Positions 9,311 through 17,987 of a stretch of 64,000 nucleotides of DNA are shown here, one piece after another. How positions within the stretch are numbered: the first letter of the stretch is position 1; each line of letters starts with the position of its first letter. Source of the DNA: JACKHO01 sp041398745 (lineage in GTDB: Bacteria; Planctomycetota; Planctomycetia; Planctomycetales; Planctomycetaceae); assembly GCA_041398745.1 (NCBI GenBank), contig JAWKUB010000002.1:372001-436000 (forward strand), written 5' to 3'. The notes below the pieces were generated by a model. It had not been told where the DNA came from. It made no database searches and worked only from the letters and a program-made list of their open reading frames with translations. A program made the position numbers and the translations under genes.

Positions 9311-12300
9311 CTACGGTGCTGGCGTGGGGACTTGTTGTAGTTGCGGAGTGGGCGGGAGTTGCATCCCAGGATCAAAGGTTCCCATTTCCATGCCGTCATC
9401 GAAGTACTGCTGTTCCGGCAATCCAAACAGCGGACCGTGAATGGCTTCCGCTTCGTCGTGGAAGAACTGGATGCGGCCAGCTTCGACCTGCTTCAGGAAT
9501 TCCATGTCGGAGTCGACGTGGATAATTCGTGGCGTCAGGAAAATGAGCAATTCACTGCGAACGTGCGCGGAGCTGTCATACCGAAATGCAGAGCCAACCA
9601 GCGGCAAATCGCCCAGCCAGGGAACTTTTCGTTCCGAGGTTTCGGTCGACTCCGAAATCATGCCACCAATGATGATGGTTTGGCCATCGGGCACTTTGAC
9701 AGAGGTGTCTGCCGTGGTGACGTTTTTAATGGGTGAATTGACCGTGGTCGTTTCGCCGTTAGATGTGTTGGTTACGAAGTCAACGCCGCCTGAGAAATCA
9801 CTCTTCTCCGCCGTGACTTCCATGACGATTTGACCTTCCGGGCTAATACGTGGAGCCACGGTCAGGATAATGCCCGAGTCGTTATACGTGACGTTGTTGG
9901 TCGACGCGCCAGCAGTTTGAGTTACACCCGTGAGGATGGGGACTGACTGTCCGACCTGGATTTGAGCGGTCTGGTTGTCGAGAGCCAGAATTTGTGGACG
10001 ACTCAACACGCGAACATTTCGTCGGGCCGCGAGAGCACGAATCAGCACGTTGACGTTTTCGGAACTTGCCGAAAGTACGAGGCCGCCGAATCCAAGTTCA
10101 CTACTCGCACGTCCCAAACCAAAGCTGCTCAGCCCCTGGCTACCAATCGAATTCGGCGAAATCGCTGTGTTATTGCCGAGTGGCAGGTTGTTGAATGGAA
10201 AGCCGGGAGTCGAAGACTGCGACAGAATTCTCTGAGTAGTCGTCTGCACTCCGTTGGGAGCGGTAGTCGTTTCAGTCACCGACTGAATTGAATCGATGAG
10301 ACCTCGGTCAAACAGAACATCATCCTGGAAGCCTAATTCGACACCAAACTCATCGTTGTCGGTGAGTTGCACCTCCACGAGCAGCGCCTGAATCATGACC
10401 TGGGCCGGTTCCTTATCGAGGTCATCGGCCAGCTTCTTCACCATTTCAAAGTACTTCGGAGTGGCGCTAATCAGCAGGTTGTTGGTCGCCACTTCCGGAG
10501 TAACAATGACTTCCTGCTCCAGCAGTTGACTGGTACTGATGCGGTCCGGGTCCAATGTGTACAAATCGCGTTCGCCCTGCAGAAACTGCGTGATGGCGGT
10601 CGCCACGTCTTCAGCAGAGGAGTTACGGAGTTTGATGACCGTCTTCTGGCGATTCCGCGAGTCGGCCTGATCCAGCCGAATGATAACGGCCTCCACCATG
10701 CGGAGTGCGTCAGCACCGCCGACAGCAATGACCATGTTGGTGCGAACGTCGGCCTGGAAGCGAAGTGGAACCAGGCTGCTGCTGGAGTCGGTCGCTCCGG
10801 CGAGTTGAATTCCCAACTGCTGCTGCGACTGTTGATTCGTTTGTGCCGTGAAGAGTTCCGTCAGCACATCGACAGTGGCCTGTGCGTCGGCATTAGTCAG
10901 TGTAAAGACCTTGATGTCGGCAACGGCTGCACTCGGTTGATCCAGAATATGAATGAGCTCTTCGAGCAGCGGCATGCTCTGCTTCGGAGCTGTGACCAGC
11001 AAGGTGTTGGTACGGACATCACCGTTGATGCGAATGTCCGACAGCAGGCCTGAGCGAATGAGTCGATCGGCATTGCCACCCGATTTCAGGAATTCAAGTA
11101 CGACGGCACGTGAGTCGCGCAGTTCCTGCGAACCCTGGTTACCACCAAATCCTCCGCCACCACCACCTATTTGATTGTTGGTGGTTTGAGCGGGATTGAG
11201 GACACTCTGAATGGCGGAACTCAGAAACTGTGCCAGTTCGTCAGCCGCTGCATGCTTGAGCGGAATGGGCTTCATTTCAATGCGAGACGCCGAGTTGTCA
11301 CGGTCCATTTTCTTGATAATCAGCGTCACTTCCGAAAGCTCGGCGGGCTTCGCCTGCACAATGACCGAGTTGGTGCGAACATCGGCTGTGGCCTTAATCC
11401 GTGACCCGAGACCGGCACGTTCTTCGAAGAAGTCTTCAATGACTTCGACGACTTGTGAGGCAACCGCATTCTTGAGTGGGAAGATTTGAACTTCCGAGTT
11501 GGGATCGATGGGCTGGTCGAGTTCATCAGCGAGTTTGAGAATCGACTCCATGACTGTTTCGGGGGCGATGATCAAAATGGCGTTCGGTCGGCTGACTGCG
11601 AGGATGTCGACCGACTGTCTGGCCTGAGATGTTCCACCCGGCTGGAGTTCTGTGAGTCGCTCGTAGACATCAGACAGCAATTCCGCCAACGACTCTGAGT
11701 TGACGTGATTCAGTCCCAGCAAATGAACTTCTGGAGCTGTGCCCACTGCCATTTGTTCGATTTGACGGATCATTTCCATCACTTTTTCAACGTCTTCCTT
11801 GTTTCCTCTCAGAATGAGCAGGTCAAGGTCCTGCATGGCTTCGAGTTGTACATCACCTTTCAGCGTAATATTGGACAGTCCCTGCATTCCCAAGGGTGCC
11901 TGAGCACCGTTGGCTCCCAGTAGACTGGGGTCCGTTTGTCCCAAACCGCCGTCGGCCCCTCGCCGCATTTGTTCGAGTTTTTCCAGCTCCGGCTGAAGTT
12001 TTTCTGCTGCTTCCGTGGTGCCTGGATTTCCGGCCACAATTCGCTCTTCAACTCCCGGAGCTGTTGATGGACGGTCCATCAGTTTGATCAGACGCCCAAG
12101 ACTGCTGGCCGTTTCTTCGGTTGCTTCAATCCACAAAGTGTTATTTGGAACGTCCAGTTCGAGCGTGAATGTCGGCCCTGACAATTTGGCTTCGCCTTCC
12201 GGATTCGTTTCATCACCCAGCAATGGTTCGGCTGACGCCACGGGACCAACGTGAATGGCTGGCAAACCATGTGGACCGCTGTCCAGCACTTGCGCACGTC

Positions 12301-13141
12301 GCTGGAAGGCCGCGTGAAGTTGTCGGGCAATATCTGCTGCCGGTCGCTGTGTCGGTACAATTTGAATTGAGACGATTTTCGCCGGCTGCATGGGTGCATC
12401 ACCGGCGGGATTCATCGGACGTTCGGGCTCGTTGGAATCTGCCCTATCTACGGTACCAGGTGGATTCGTGTCGTCGGTTTCCTCTTCGAATTGCGCAGCG
12501 AAGACCATGGCATCCCGGCGTGTCGCGGGGCGTTCGACAGAGTTTTGTTGGGCTTGCCAACCTTGTTGGGCTGTGTCAAACGGTTGTTGAGCGGCCTGTG
12601 GTTGCGGCTGGCTGGACTGAGCGGCCATGACGTCGCGCACGCTGCGCTGGCTGGGTTGAGCAAATTCGCGACGGGGATACTCTACTCGCGAGCGCTCGAT
12701 ACCAATGACGGTCATAAATCGACCGGAAACCAGCACGCGGAAACCCATCGGTTCGAGTTGCTGATTCAGAATTCTGATGGCATCGGTCTTGGAGTATTTT
12801 CGAAAGTCCTGGCGGTTGAGATTTCCGCGTGGCATGTCGTGCACGACGAGTTCGTAACCGCACTTTTCCGCGACATCCTGTAGCACGGCACCCCAAGGCC
12901 GGTTCAGGTACATCATGCGGAATGTGGCTTCGCTATCGTCTGCCTTCTCCGATTGGCCGTACAATTCCTCTCGCGCCTGGCGCTTTACTTCAGCAGAGGC
13001 AGGACGAGTATATTCGCGGCGCTGAACATCGACGGGACCATCCTGACCGAGCAGGAAGGGGGCTGCCAGCAAGATGGGCGCACCCCACATGAGGGATTGA
13101 GCCCAGCGACGCCAACGATTGGGGGATGCCGATTTGTCCAT
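9311..13141 (-). CDS. Very long secretin (type II/III secretion GspD superfamily)
   Basis: A 1,276-residue outer-membrane pore subunit. A basic N-terminus and membrane-like stretch (~12-33) serve as signal. An STN/N0-like domain (~70-150) is followed by a Gln/Pro-rich, low-complexity segment, then several repeated secretin N1-type modules between about 250 and 900, recognisable by recurring 'VIVxAxPxxL/VRTNTLLVTAP' strands. The C-terminal secretin core (~930-1215) has the usual VPILTGV, GIILTVAPRIS and 'VPDGQTIIIGGMI...VPWLGDLPLVGSAF' signatures and ends with LLIFLTPRII. Typical GspD is ~650-750 residues; the extra length is made of repeated N-domains and linkers. A lipoprotein gene follows; no other secretion gene (ATPase, GspF, pseudopilin) is in the window. 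Could serve type II secretion or a type IV pilus. Confidence 0.9.
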   Translation of the reverse strand: MDKSASPNRWRRWAQSLMWGAPILLAAPFLLGQDGPVDVQRREYTRPASAEVKRQAREELYGQSEKADDSEATFRMMYLNRPWGAVLQDVAEKCGYELVVHDMPRGNLNRQDFRKYSKTDAIRILNQQLEPMGFRVLVSGRFMTVIGIERSRVEYPRREFAQPSQRSVRDVMAAQSSQPQPQAAQQPFDTAQQGWQAQQNSVERPATRRDAMVFAAQFEEETDDTNPPGTVDRADSNEPERPMNPAGDAPMQPAKIVSIQIVPTQRPAADIARQLHAAFQRRAQVLDSGPHGLPAIHVGPVASAEPLLGDETNPEGEAKLSGPTFTLELDVPNNTLWIEATEETASSLGRLIKLMDRPSTAPGVEERIVAGNPGTTEAAEKLQPELEKLEQMRRGADGGLGQTDPSLLGANGAQAPLGMQGLSNITLKGDVQLEAMQDLDLLILRGNKEDVEKVMEMIRQIEQMAVGTAPEVHLLGLNHVNSESLAELLSDVYERLTELQPGGTSQARQSVDILAVSRPNAILIIAPETVMESILKLADELDQPIDPNSEVQIFPLKNAVASQVVEVIEDFFEERAGLGSRIKATADVRTNSVIVQAKPAELSEVTLIIKKMDRDNSASRIEMKPIPLKHAAADELAQFLSSAIQSVLNPAQTTNNQIGGGGGGFGGNQGSQELRDSRAVVLEFLKSGGNADRLIRSGLLSDIRINGDVRTNTLLVTAPKQSMPLLEELIHILDQPSAAVADIKVFTLTNADAQATVDVLTELFTAQTNQQSQQQLGIQLAGATDSSSSLVPLRFQADVRTNMVIAVGGADALRMVEAVIIRLDQADSRNRQKTVIKLRNSSAEDVATAITQFLQGERDLYTLDPDRISTSQLLEQEVIVTPEVATNNLLISATPKYFEMVKKLADDLDKEPAQVMIQALLVEVQLTDNDEFGVELGFQDDVLFDRGLIDSIQSVTETTTAPNGVQTTTQRILSQSSTPGFPFNNLPLGNNTAISPNSIGSQGLSSFGLGRASSELGFGGLVLSASSENVNVLIRALAARRNVRVLSRPQILALDNQTAQIQVGQSVPILTGVTQTAGASTNNVTYNDSGIILTVAPRISPEGQIVMEVTAEKSDFSGGVDFVTNTSNGETTTVNSPIKNVTTADTSVKVPDGQTIIIGGMISESTETSERKVPWLGDLPLVGSAFRYDSSAHVRSELLIFLTPRIIHVDSDMEFLKQVEAGRIQFFHDEAEAIHGPLFGLPEQQYFDDGMEMGTFDPGMQLPPTPQLQQVPTPAP

Positions 13142-13419
13142 CGTAACTGCGACCTGATTGTGTGTTGACTAGTTCGAATTGAACTTGAGTAAACCTGGAC
13201 GTTCCGACCGCGCAATGTGGCTCGACGTCCGCACAATCGAATTCATCGTCAAACTTTGCCTGGTTTCTCTAGCCGATTCGGCGGAATCGCTTGAACACCA
13301 GGGCAACTGCGTGGTCTGGGGGGAATGCAGAGAGTTCGCGATAAGCCACAGTGAATGATTTGCCCCAAACCATTCGCTGACATAATTCTGCGTCACCTCG
13401 ACGGCTCGAGTAAAAGTCG

Positions 13420-13848
13420 TCAGAGGCTGCGAGGAATGAACCAGCAGGAGTGGTGATTTGTCATTCCAATGTGGGGGTAATATGTTTCCGCGTCGGGAGC
13501 AGCGAGGAGGATGAGCATGGTGTTGAGCCCGGCTGTTTCGTGCGTCTGTCGGATCAACTCACGACCAATTCCTTGTCCCTGATGCGATTCTGCAACTGCC
13601 AAATCGGAGAGATAGGTGCAGTAAGCGTAATCGGTGAGGGCTCGGGAGACGCCCACCAGTTCGCCCTGACAGCGTGCGGCAAAGATAATGGAACCATTGG
13701 CCAGCATGTTTGCCATCCGGTGACGGTCGGACACGGGACGCCGTTCACCCAGCGTCGTTTTTTGCAGAAGCGCGATGAACTCATCGACGTCCAGGTCCTG
13801 TTCCCGAGCATACTCGATTACAGGATTTGCAGGCTGTGGAGTTTTCAT
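13420..13848 (-). CDS. GNAT family N-acetyltransferase
   Basis: A 142-residue single-domain acetyltransferase that would move an acetyl group from acetyl-CoA to an amine. The core acetyl-CoA loop is visible as SHQGQGIGRELI (matching Q/RxxGxG/A) following the beta-4 strand YLSDLAVAES. C-terminal strands resemble small-molecule (YjdJ/ElaA-like) GNATs. The substrate cannot be deduced. AAGG lies a few bases before ATG 13848. It is divergent from hisB, with 91 bases between start codons that must hold both promoters, and is separated from the secretin gene by 278 bases in which I see no gene. Confidence 0.87.
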   Translation of the reverse strand: MKTPQPANPVIEYAREQDLDVDEFIALLQKTTLGERRPVSDRHRMANMLANGSIIFAARCQGELVGVSRALTDYAYCTYLSDLAVAESHQGQGIGRELIRQTHETAGLNTMLILLAAPDAETYYPHIGMTNHHSCWFIPRSL

Positions 13849-13939
13849 GCCTTGAACTGCGAGTTATGTTTGCCAGTGAAACAGGGATACCGAAGCTGGC
13901 CCAGGACAATAGAAATCAGCGTAGACTGCGAAGAGTACC

Positions 13940-14533
13940 ATGACCGCACCGCGAACCGCCACAATTCAGCGTACAACCGGCGAAACCGAAATCGAACTCT
14001 CCCTCTCCCTCGACGGAACAGGTCAGTCCGATATCGATACCGGCGTCGGATTCTTCGACCACATGCTGACCCTGCTGGCCAAGCACGCTCTGTTTGATCT
14101 GACAATCAATGCGAAGGGCGATCTGCATGTCGATCATCACCACACGGTCGAAGACACCGGGATTTGTCTGGGACAGGCATTGCGTGAAGCGGTCGGCGAC
14201 AAAAAGGGCATTTTCCGATACGGATCGATGACTCTTCCCATGGAAGACACATTGGTCACGTCCGCTGTGGATTTGAGTGGTCGCTTCTGGTTCGTCGATG
14301 CTTACACCATTCCCACGGAAAAAATTGGTGAGTTCGATTCGCAACTCGTGGAGGTCTTCTGGCAGGCAGTTGCTGCCAACGCCCTGATGAATTTGCACGT
14401 CGTGCTGCACCACGGCAACAACAGCCACCACATTGCGGAAGGGATTTTCAAGGCGACTGCACGTGCCCTGCGCTTTGCCGTTTCACAAGATCCCCGCCAA
14501 CCCGGAATTCCATCGTCCAAGGGCGTGCTCTAG
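13940..14533 (+). CDS. hisB: Imidazoleglycerol-phosphate dehydratase
   Basis: Sixth step of histidine biosynthesis: dehydrates imidazole glycerol phosphate to imidazole acetol phosphate. The 197 residues cover the whole monofunctional enzyme. Manganese-binding motifs are complete: GFFDHML near 35, [12 protein letters not shown] near 65, and [12 protein letters not shown] near 155, each half of the duplicated fold contributing a HHxxE/D set. The C-terminal SSKGVL tail that shapes the active site is present. There is no fused histidinol-phosphatase domain. It is followed by the beta-RFAP synthase gene 50 bases later on the same strand, but other his genes are absent here. Confidence 0.97.
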   Translation: MTAPRTATIQRTTGETEIELSLSLDGTGQSDIDTGVGFFDHMLTLLAKHALFDLTINAKGDLHVDHHHTVEDTGICLGQALREAVGDKKGIFRYGSMTLPMEDTLVTSAVDLSGRFWFVDAYTIPTEKIGEFDSQLVEVFWQAVAANALMNLHVVLHHGNNSHHIAEGIFKATARALRFAVSQDPRQPGIPSSKGVL

Positions 14534-14583
14534 GTCGTCTCCGATTCAGTTTCTTCCCTCCATTGGCTGCAAGGCATACGGCC

Positions 14584-15555
14584 ATGTCGTCTCCGCTGTC
14601 CCCTGATGAAGTTCTAATTCAGACGGGGGCACGACTGCACTTTGGACCACTCTCGTATGAGCCCGAAACGGGTCGGCACTTCGGCGGCATCGGCATGATG
14701 ATTTCCGAGCCGGGCTGGTCAATGCGGTTCACGCGAGTTTCCGCAACGACCGCCGCTCCCGTCCTCATCGGACAGGAATCCGAGCGAGTTGGACAAATGC
14801 TTGCCCGACTGCAGGAGCCGTTTCAGTCAGCATGGAACGTCGCAGGGATCCAAATTGAAGTGGAGAGTGCCATTCCCGCACACCACGGACTGGGGTCGGG
14901 AACCCAGCTCGCTATTGGATTGGGCCGGGGATTCACTCAGCTCGCCGGTATTGACGCGACGACAACGGAACTTGCCGCGGCATTTGGACGCGGCCGACGG
15001 TCGGCCATTGGAACATGCGGTTACGACTCTGGTGGGTTTCTGGTCGATGCCGGCAAACGCACCGAATCTGAAATTGGCGCACTGGCGGTGCGTGTTGCCG
15101 TTCCAGATTCATGGCGCATTGTGCTCATTTCTCCAGCCAATCCCGGCCCAACCTATTCCGGTAGCTCGGAACGTCAGGCATTCCAGAAAATTGGCAAAAT
15201 GTCGGAAGCGATGTCAGGACGACTGGCACGCCTGGTTCTCACCGAAATGCTGCCAGCGCTTCACACGGTAAATTGCCCAGAGTTTTCAGCAGCACTCTAT
15301 GAGTATGGTCAATTAGTCGGCGAGTTCTTTTCCCCCATTCAAGGCGGCGTCTATTCTCATCCCGAGATGCGTTCCTGTGCCAATCAACTGGCCGCCTTGG
15401 GAATATCCGGCTGGGTACAATCTTCATGGGGCCCCACGCTGGCACTCGTTTGTGAGTCCGAAGCACAAGCATTTGAAGTTGAGAACACCATTCAAAACAG
15501 CATTTCGGTCGCTCACCACGTACGAATTGTGACTGCCTTAAATGGGTGCGGCTAA
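14584..15555 (+). CDS. Beta-ribofuranosylaminobenzene 5'-phosphate synthase family protein
   Basis: Catalyses the committed step of methanopterin-type cofactor synthesis: condensation of p-hydroxy/aminobenzoate with PRPP, releasing CO2 and pyrophosphate. The 323 residues belong to the GHMP-like fold: an N-terminal TGARLHFG strand, the glycine-rich GLGSGTQLA loop near residue 107, and a C-terminal 'VQSSWGPTLAL' segment as in this family. Several planctomycetes carry the tetrahydromethanopterin one-carbon pathway, so the gene fits the lineage. ATG 14584 is chosen; an in-frame TTG at 14563 is less likely. The other pathway genes (fae, mch, ftr/fhc) are not in this window. It could be cotranscribed with hisB. 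Confidence 0.85.
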   Translation: MSSPLSPDEVLIQTGARLHFGPLSYEPETGRHFGGIGMMISEPGWSMRFTRVSATTAAPVLIGQESERVGQMLARLQEPFQSAWNVAGIQIEVESAIPAHHGLGSGTQLAIGLGRGFTQLAGIDATTTELAAAFGRGRRSAIGTCGYDSGGFLVDAGKRTESEIGALAVRVAVPDSWRIVLISPANPGPTYSGSSERQAFQKIGKMSEAMSGRLARLVLTEMLPALHTVNCPEFSAALYEYGQLVGEFFSPIQGGVYSHPEMRSCANQLAALGISGWVQSSWGPTLALVCESEAQAFEVENTIQNSISVAHHVRIVTALNGCG

Positions 15556-15707
15556 CGTCTGTGCCGATTGTGTCGTTTCTGGTGAAGCGTTCAGTGTTGT
15601 TCTAAGGCAACATGCACTTCGTTGCGACAAGCGCCCCAATTCGTCGCTGGTTGAGATGTAGGTTTCAGCAGACCATGCCCCTGTTGAACACTGCGGAGCC
15701 TGATTGA

Positions 15708-16943
15708 ATGACTGTTGTCGTCAATCCTGCAAAAGCCCAGAAATCCAAGAAATCGAAAGGCGAACGGCCTTTAGCGCTGCGGGTACGTATCCTCACTGCT
15801 TGGACTGAACTGGCAGACTTCCGAACAGAGTGGCAAGACCTCGCCGACTCAGCAGTCGAGTCGAACTCTTTCTACGAACCGTGGTTCATGCTGCCTGCAT
15901 TCGAACACCTCAGTGAAGGAAACGAACAGTGGCGCATTCTCATCGTCGAGCGAGATGCACCGAATGGCATCGAGTGGTGCGGATTCTTTCCGTTTGTTCT
16001 GCAACGGGGGAAACTCACTCTCTGGAAGCATATGCAATGTTTTCTCACAGTGCCTTTGGTGCGAACTGAGGAGTCACACGAAATCCTTGAACTGGTCTTC
16101 AAGACCTTGCGATACAACACGGCCATGCCAGGGGTCGTCCGATTTCCACTGCTGAATACAAGTGGCCCATTCTATTCCACATACATCGATGTGGCGCGAG
16201 CGCTGCTGCTCACGGAATATGTGAAGGACCGTTACACACGTGCTGTATTGGACATTGGCGAAGCAACTCGCAGTTCCGATGGTGGGCTTGGCTGGCTTAA
16301 ACAACGTGTCGGTGGTCATCATCTCAGAGAACTCCGCCGACAGCACCGTCGGCTAAGTGAATCCGGCGCACTTGAATACCGGGATTTACAAAATCGCGAC
16401 CAGCTCACCATGTGGGTGACCTGGTTTCTTGAAATGGAGGCCGACGGCTGGAAAGGCCGCGACGGAACGGCGCTGGCCAGCTCACCCGGTGAAAAGAAGT
16501 TCTTTCAAGAATTCATCCAGAATGGATTTCAGTCCGGCGCCGTCGAACTGTGTGGCCTCTTCCTGTGCGGTGAGCCAATTGCCATGAAGGTCATCTTGAG
16601 AACCGGCGCCGGCGGCTTCGCTTTCAAAATCGCGTTTCGTGAGGACCTGGCAAAGTATTCTCCCGGGGTCCAACTGCAACTTGAATTCGTCAAAGAATTC
16701 CTCAACGACACATCGCGTCATTGGATGGACTCTTGTGCTTCCGCCAATCATCCCATGATTAATCGACTGTGGAGTGGCCGCCGCTCTATGCAGGATTTGG
16801 TTGTTTCAACCGGAAGGCCCGCCAGCAACCTCTTTATTTCTGCCCTACCCTTCGCACGCGAATTATTCCGCATGATGACCGGGATCAAGGACGCAGTTTG
16901 CCGCTGGATACCCAACACGCTCAAATCAAAAACGTCCAAGTGA
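15708..16943 (+). CDS. CelD/BioF2-like GNAT acetyltransferase
   Basis: A 411-residue cytoplasmic protein. The first ~25 residues are basic (Lys/Ser-rich) and probably disordered. The body has two GNAT-like halves, the C-terminal one (~205-355) matching the Acetyltransf_6 domain of CelD/BioF2/FemAB-like proteins, with hallmarks such as 'HHLRELRRQHRRL' and 'SPGVQLQLEFVKEF'. Such proteins often act in exopolysaccharide or cell-surface assembly, transferring acyl groups or amino acids; the acceptor here is unknown. The cupin-like gene begins eight bases after the stop, so the two probably act together. Upstream, 152 bases separate it from the beta-RFAP synthase gene. Confidence 0.83.
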   Translation: MTVVVNPAKAQKSKKSKGERPLALRVRILTAWTELADFRTEWQDLADSAVESNSFYEPWFMLPAFEHLSEGNEQWRILIVERDAPNGIEWCGFFPFVLQRGKLTLWKHMQCFLTVPLVRTEESHEILELVFKTLRYNTAMPGVVRFPLLNTSGPFYSTYIDVARALLLTEYVKDRYTRAVLDIGEATRSSDGGLGWLKQRVGGHHLRELRRQHRRLSESGALEYRDLQNRDQLTMWVTWFLEMEADGWKGRDGTALASSPGEKKFFQEFIQNGFQSGAVELCGLFLCGEPIAMKVILRTGAGGFAFKIAFREDLAKYSPGVQLQLEFVKEFLNDTSRHWMDSCASANHPMINRLWSGRRSMQDLVVSTGRPASNLFISALPFARELFRMMTGIKDAVCRWIPNTLKSKTSK

Positions 16944-16951
16944 GGTCTACC

Positions 16952-17857
16952 ATGACTGTATCCTCCGCTGTGCCAAAGGCGAGTACTCCGTGTTCGCCAG
17001 AACATGCAAGTACTTCACTTCTCGAATTGTCGCCCGTCGAGTTCGAAGGAAAGTTTACTCGCGAGCCGTTTCTGATACGGCATCATTTGTCCGAGCATCC
17101 GTTGTTCGAAATGGAACGGCTAATGGAGCTGGCCAAATCGCTTCCGCAGCGCTGCATTGAATACAACGCGGGAACCTTGCCGGTAAATGTTGACCCTGAA
17201 ATCACCCCACTGAACGGGCTGAGTGCAGAAGAAACGATCGAACGAATTTCGACCTGCAAATCCTGGATGGTATTGAAGTATGTGGAGCAAAGTCCGGCGT
17301 ATGGCGAGTTGCTGAACTCTTGCTTAGAACAGATTCGTCCGTACTCCGAACCGATTGCTCCGGGAATGACGCAGCCACAGGCATTCATCTTCCTGACGTC
17401 GCCCGGTTCGGTGACGCCCTACCATATCGACCCGGAACACAATTTCCTGCTGCAGATTCGCGGTGCGAAGTTCGCACATCTCTACGATGGGCGCGACAAA
17501 ACGCTGCTCAACGACGTGCATCTCGAGCGTTTCTACTCCGACAAGCACCGCAATCTGGAAATTGAAGAAAGTCGCATTCCGGACTGCTGGAAGTTTGACC
17601 TCCAACCCGGCATGGGACTGCATTTCCCCGTGACATATCCCCACTGGATTCAAAACCAGGACGACGTGTCGATTTCATTCAGCATTACGTTCCGCACGCC
17701 CGATCTCGACAAACGCCGGGCGCTGTATCAAATCAATCACGGATTGCGAAACCGTGGATGGTCGCCGACCGCACCAGGAAAGAACAAACTGCGCGACACG
17801 TTGCTTTACAACGGATTCCGGTTGGCCAGAAAACTCGGACTGGTGAAGTCATCCTGA
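16952..17857 (+). CDS. Cupin-like (JmjC-type) Fe(II)/2-oxoglutarate oxygenase-like protein
   Basis: A 301-residue protein of the cupin_8/JmjC superfamily, in which a double-stranded beta-helix holds iron and uses 2-oxoglutarate to hydroxylate a substrate. The iron triad is visible: H158 and D160 in TPYHIDPEH and H231 in TYPHWIQ. The open frame extends upstream into the acetyltransferase gene, but ATG 16952 is preceded by GAGGT and lies eight bases past that gene's stop, so it is the likely start and implies coupling. A C-terminal helical extension contains KNKLRDTLLYNG. Similar proteins in transcripts with GNATs are seen in small-molecule or surface modification clusters; the substrate is not known. 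Confidence 0.85.
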   Translation: MTVSSAVPKASTPCSPEHASTSLLELSPVEFEGKFTREPFLIRHHLSEHPLFEMERLMELAKSLPQRCIEYNAGTLPVNVDPEITPLNGLSAEETIERISTCKSWMVLKYVEQSPAYGELLNSCLEQIRPYSEPIAPGMTQPQAFIFLTSPGSVTPYHIDPEHNFLLQIRGAKFAHLYDGRDKTLLNDVHLERFYSDKHRNLEIEESRIPDCWKFDLQPGMGLHFPVTYPHWIQNQDDVSISFSITFRTPDLDKRRALYQINHGLRNRGWSPTAPGKNKLRDTLLYNGFRLARKLGLVKSS

Positions 17858-17878
17858 GATTGATCAAATCTGTTCCTG

Positions 17879-17903
17879 GTCAACACGTCGCTTGAGTGTT
17901 GAC
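17879..17903. repeat. Perfect 8-base inverted repeat in intergenic gap
   Basis: GTCAACAC (17879-17886) and GTGTTGAC (17896-17903) are exact inverted copies separated by nine bases, between the cupin-like gene and the LamG-phosphatase gene. The right arm overlaps a TTGACT candidate -35 box, the position expected for an operator. No T-tract follows, so it is a poor terminator. Confidence 0.5.
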
Positions 17904-17925
17904 TTTAGCACGGCCCTGCTATGGT
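17899..17925 (+). promoter_or_regulatory. Candidate extended -10 promoter
   Basis: TTGACT (17899-17904) and TATGGT (17920-17925) are 15 bases apart, and a TG pair stands one base upstream of the -10 hexamer, as in extended -10 promoters. It lies about 63 bases before the LamG-phosphatase start. The spacing is short, so this remains tentative. Confidence 0.35.
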
Positions 17926-17987
17926 TTCAGAGGACAGCACGTGTCACGTTGCTGGAAAAGTCCCCCTGATATCAGCAGGAACTGACA

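Noticed and set aside
10367..11053. 228-codon plus-strand open frame opposite the secretin gene
   Set aside because: Antisense to repeated secretin N-domains; no independent support.
9311..13141. Type II secretion operon
   Set aside because: Only the secretin and an unassigned lipoprotein are present; no GspE, GspF or pseudopilin genes nearby.
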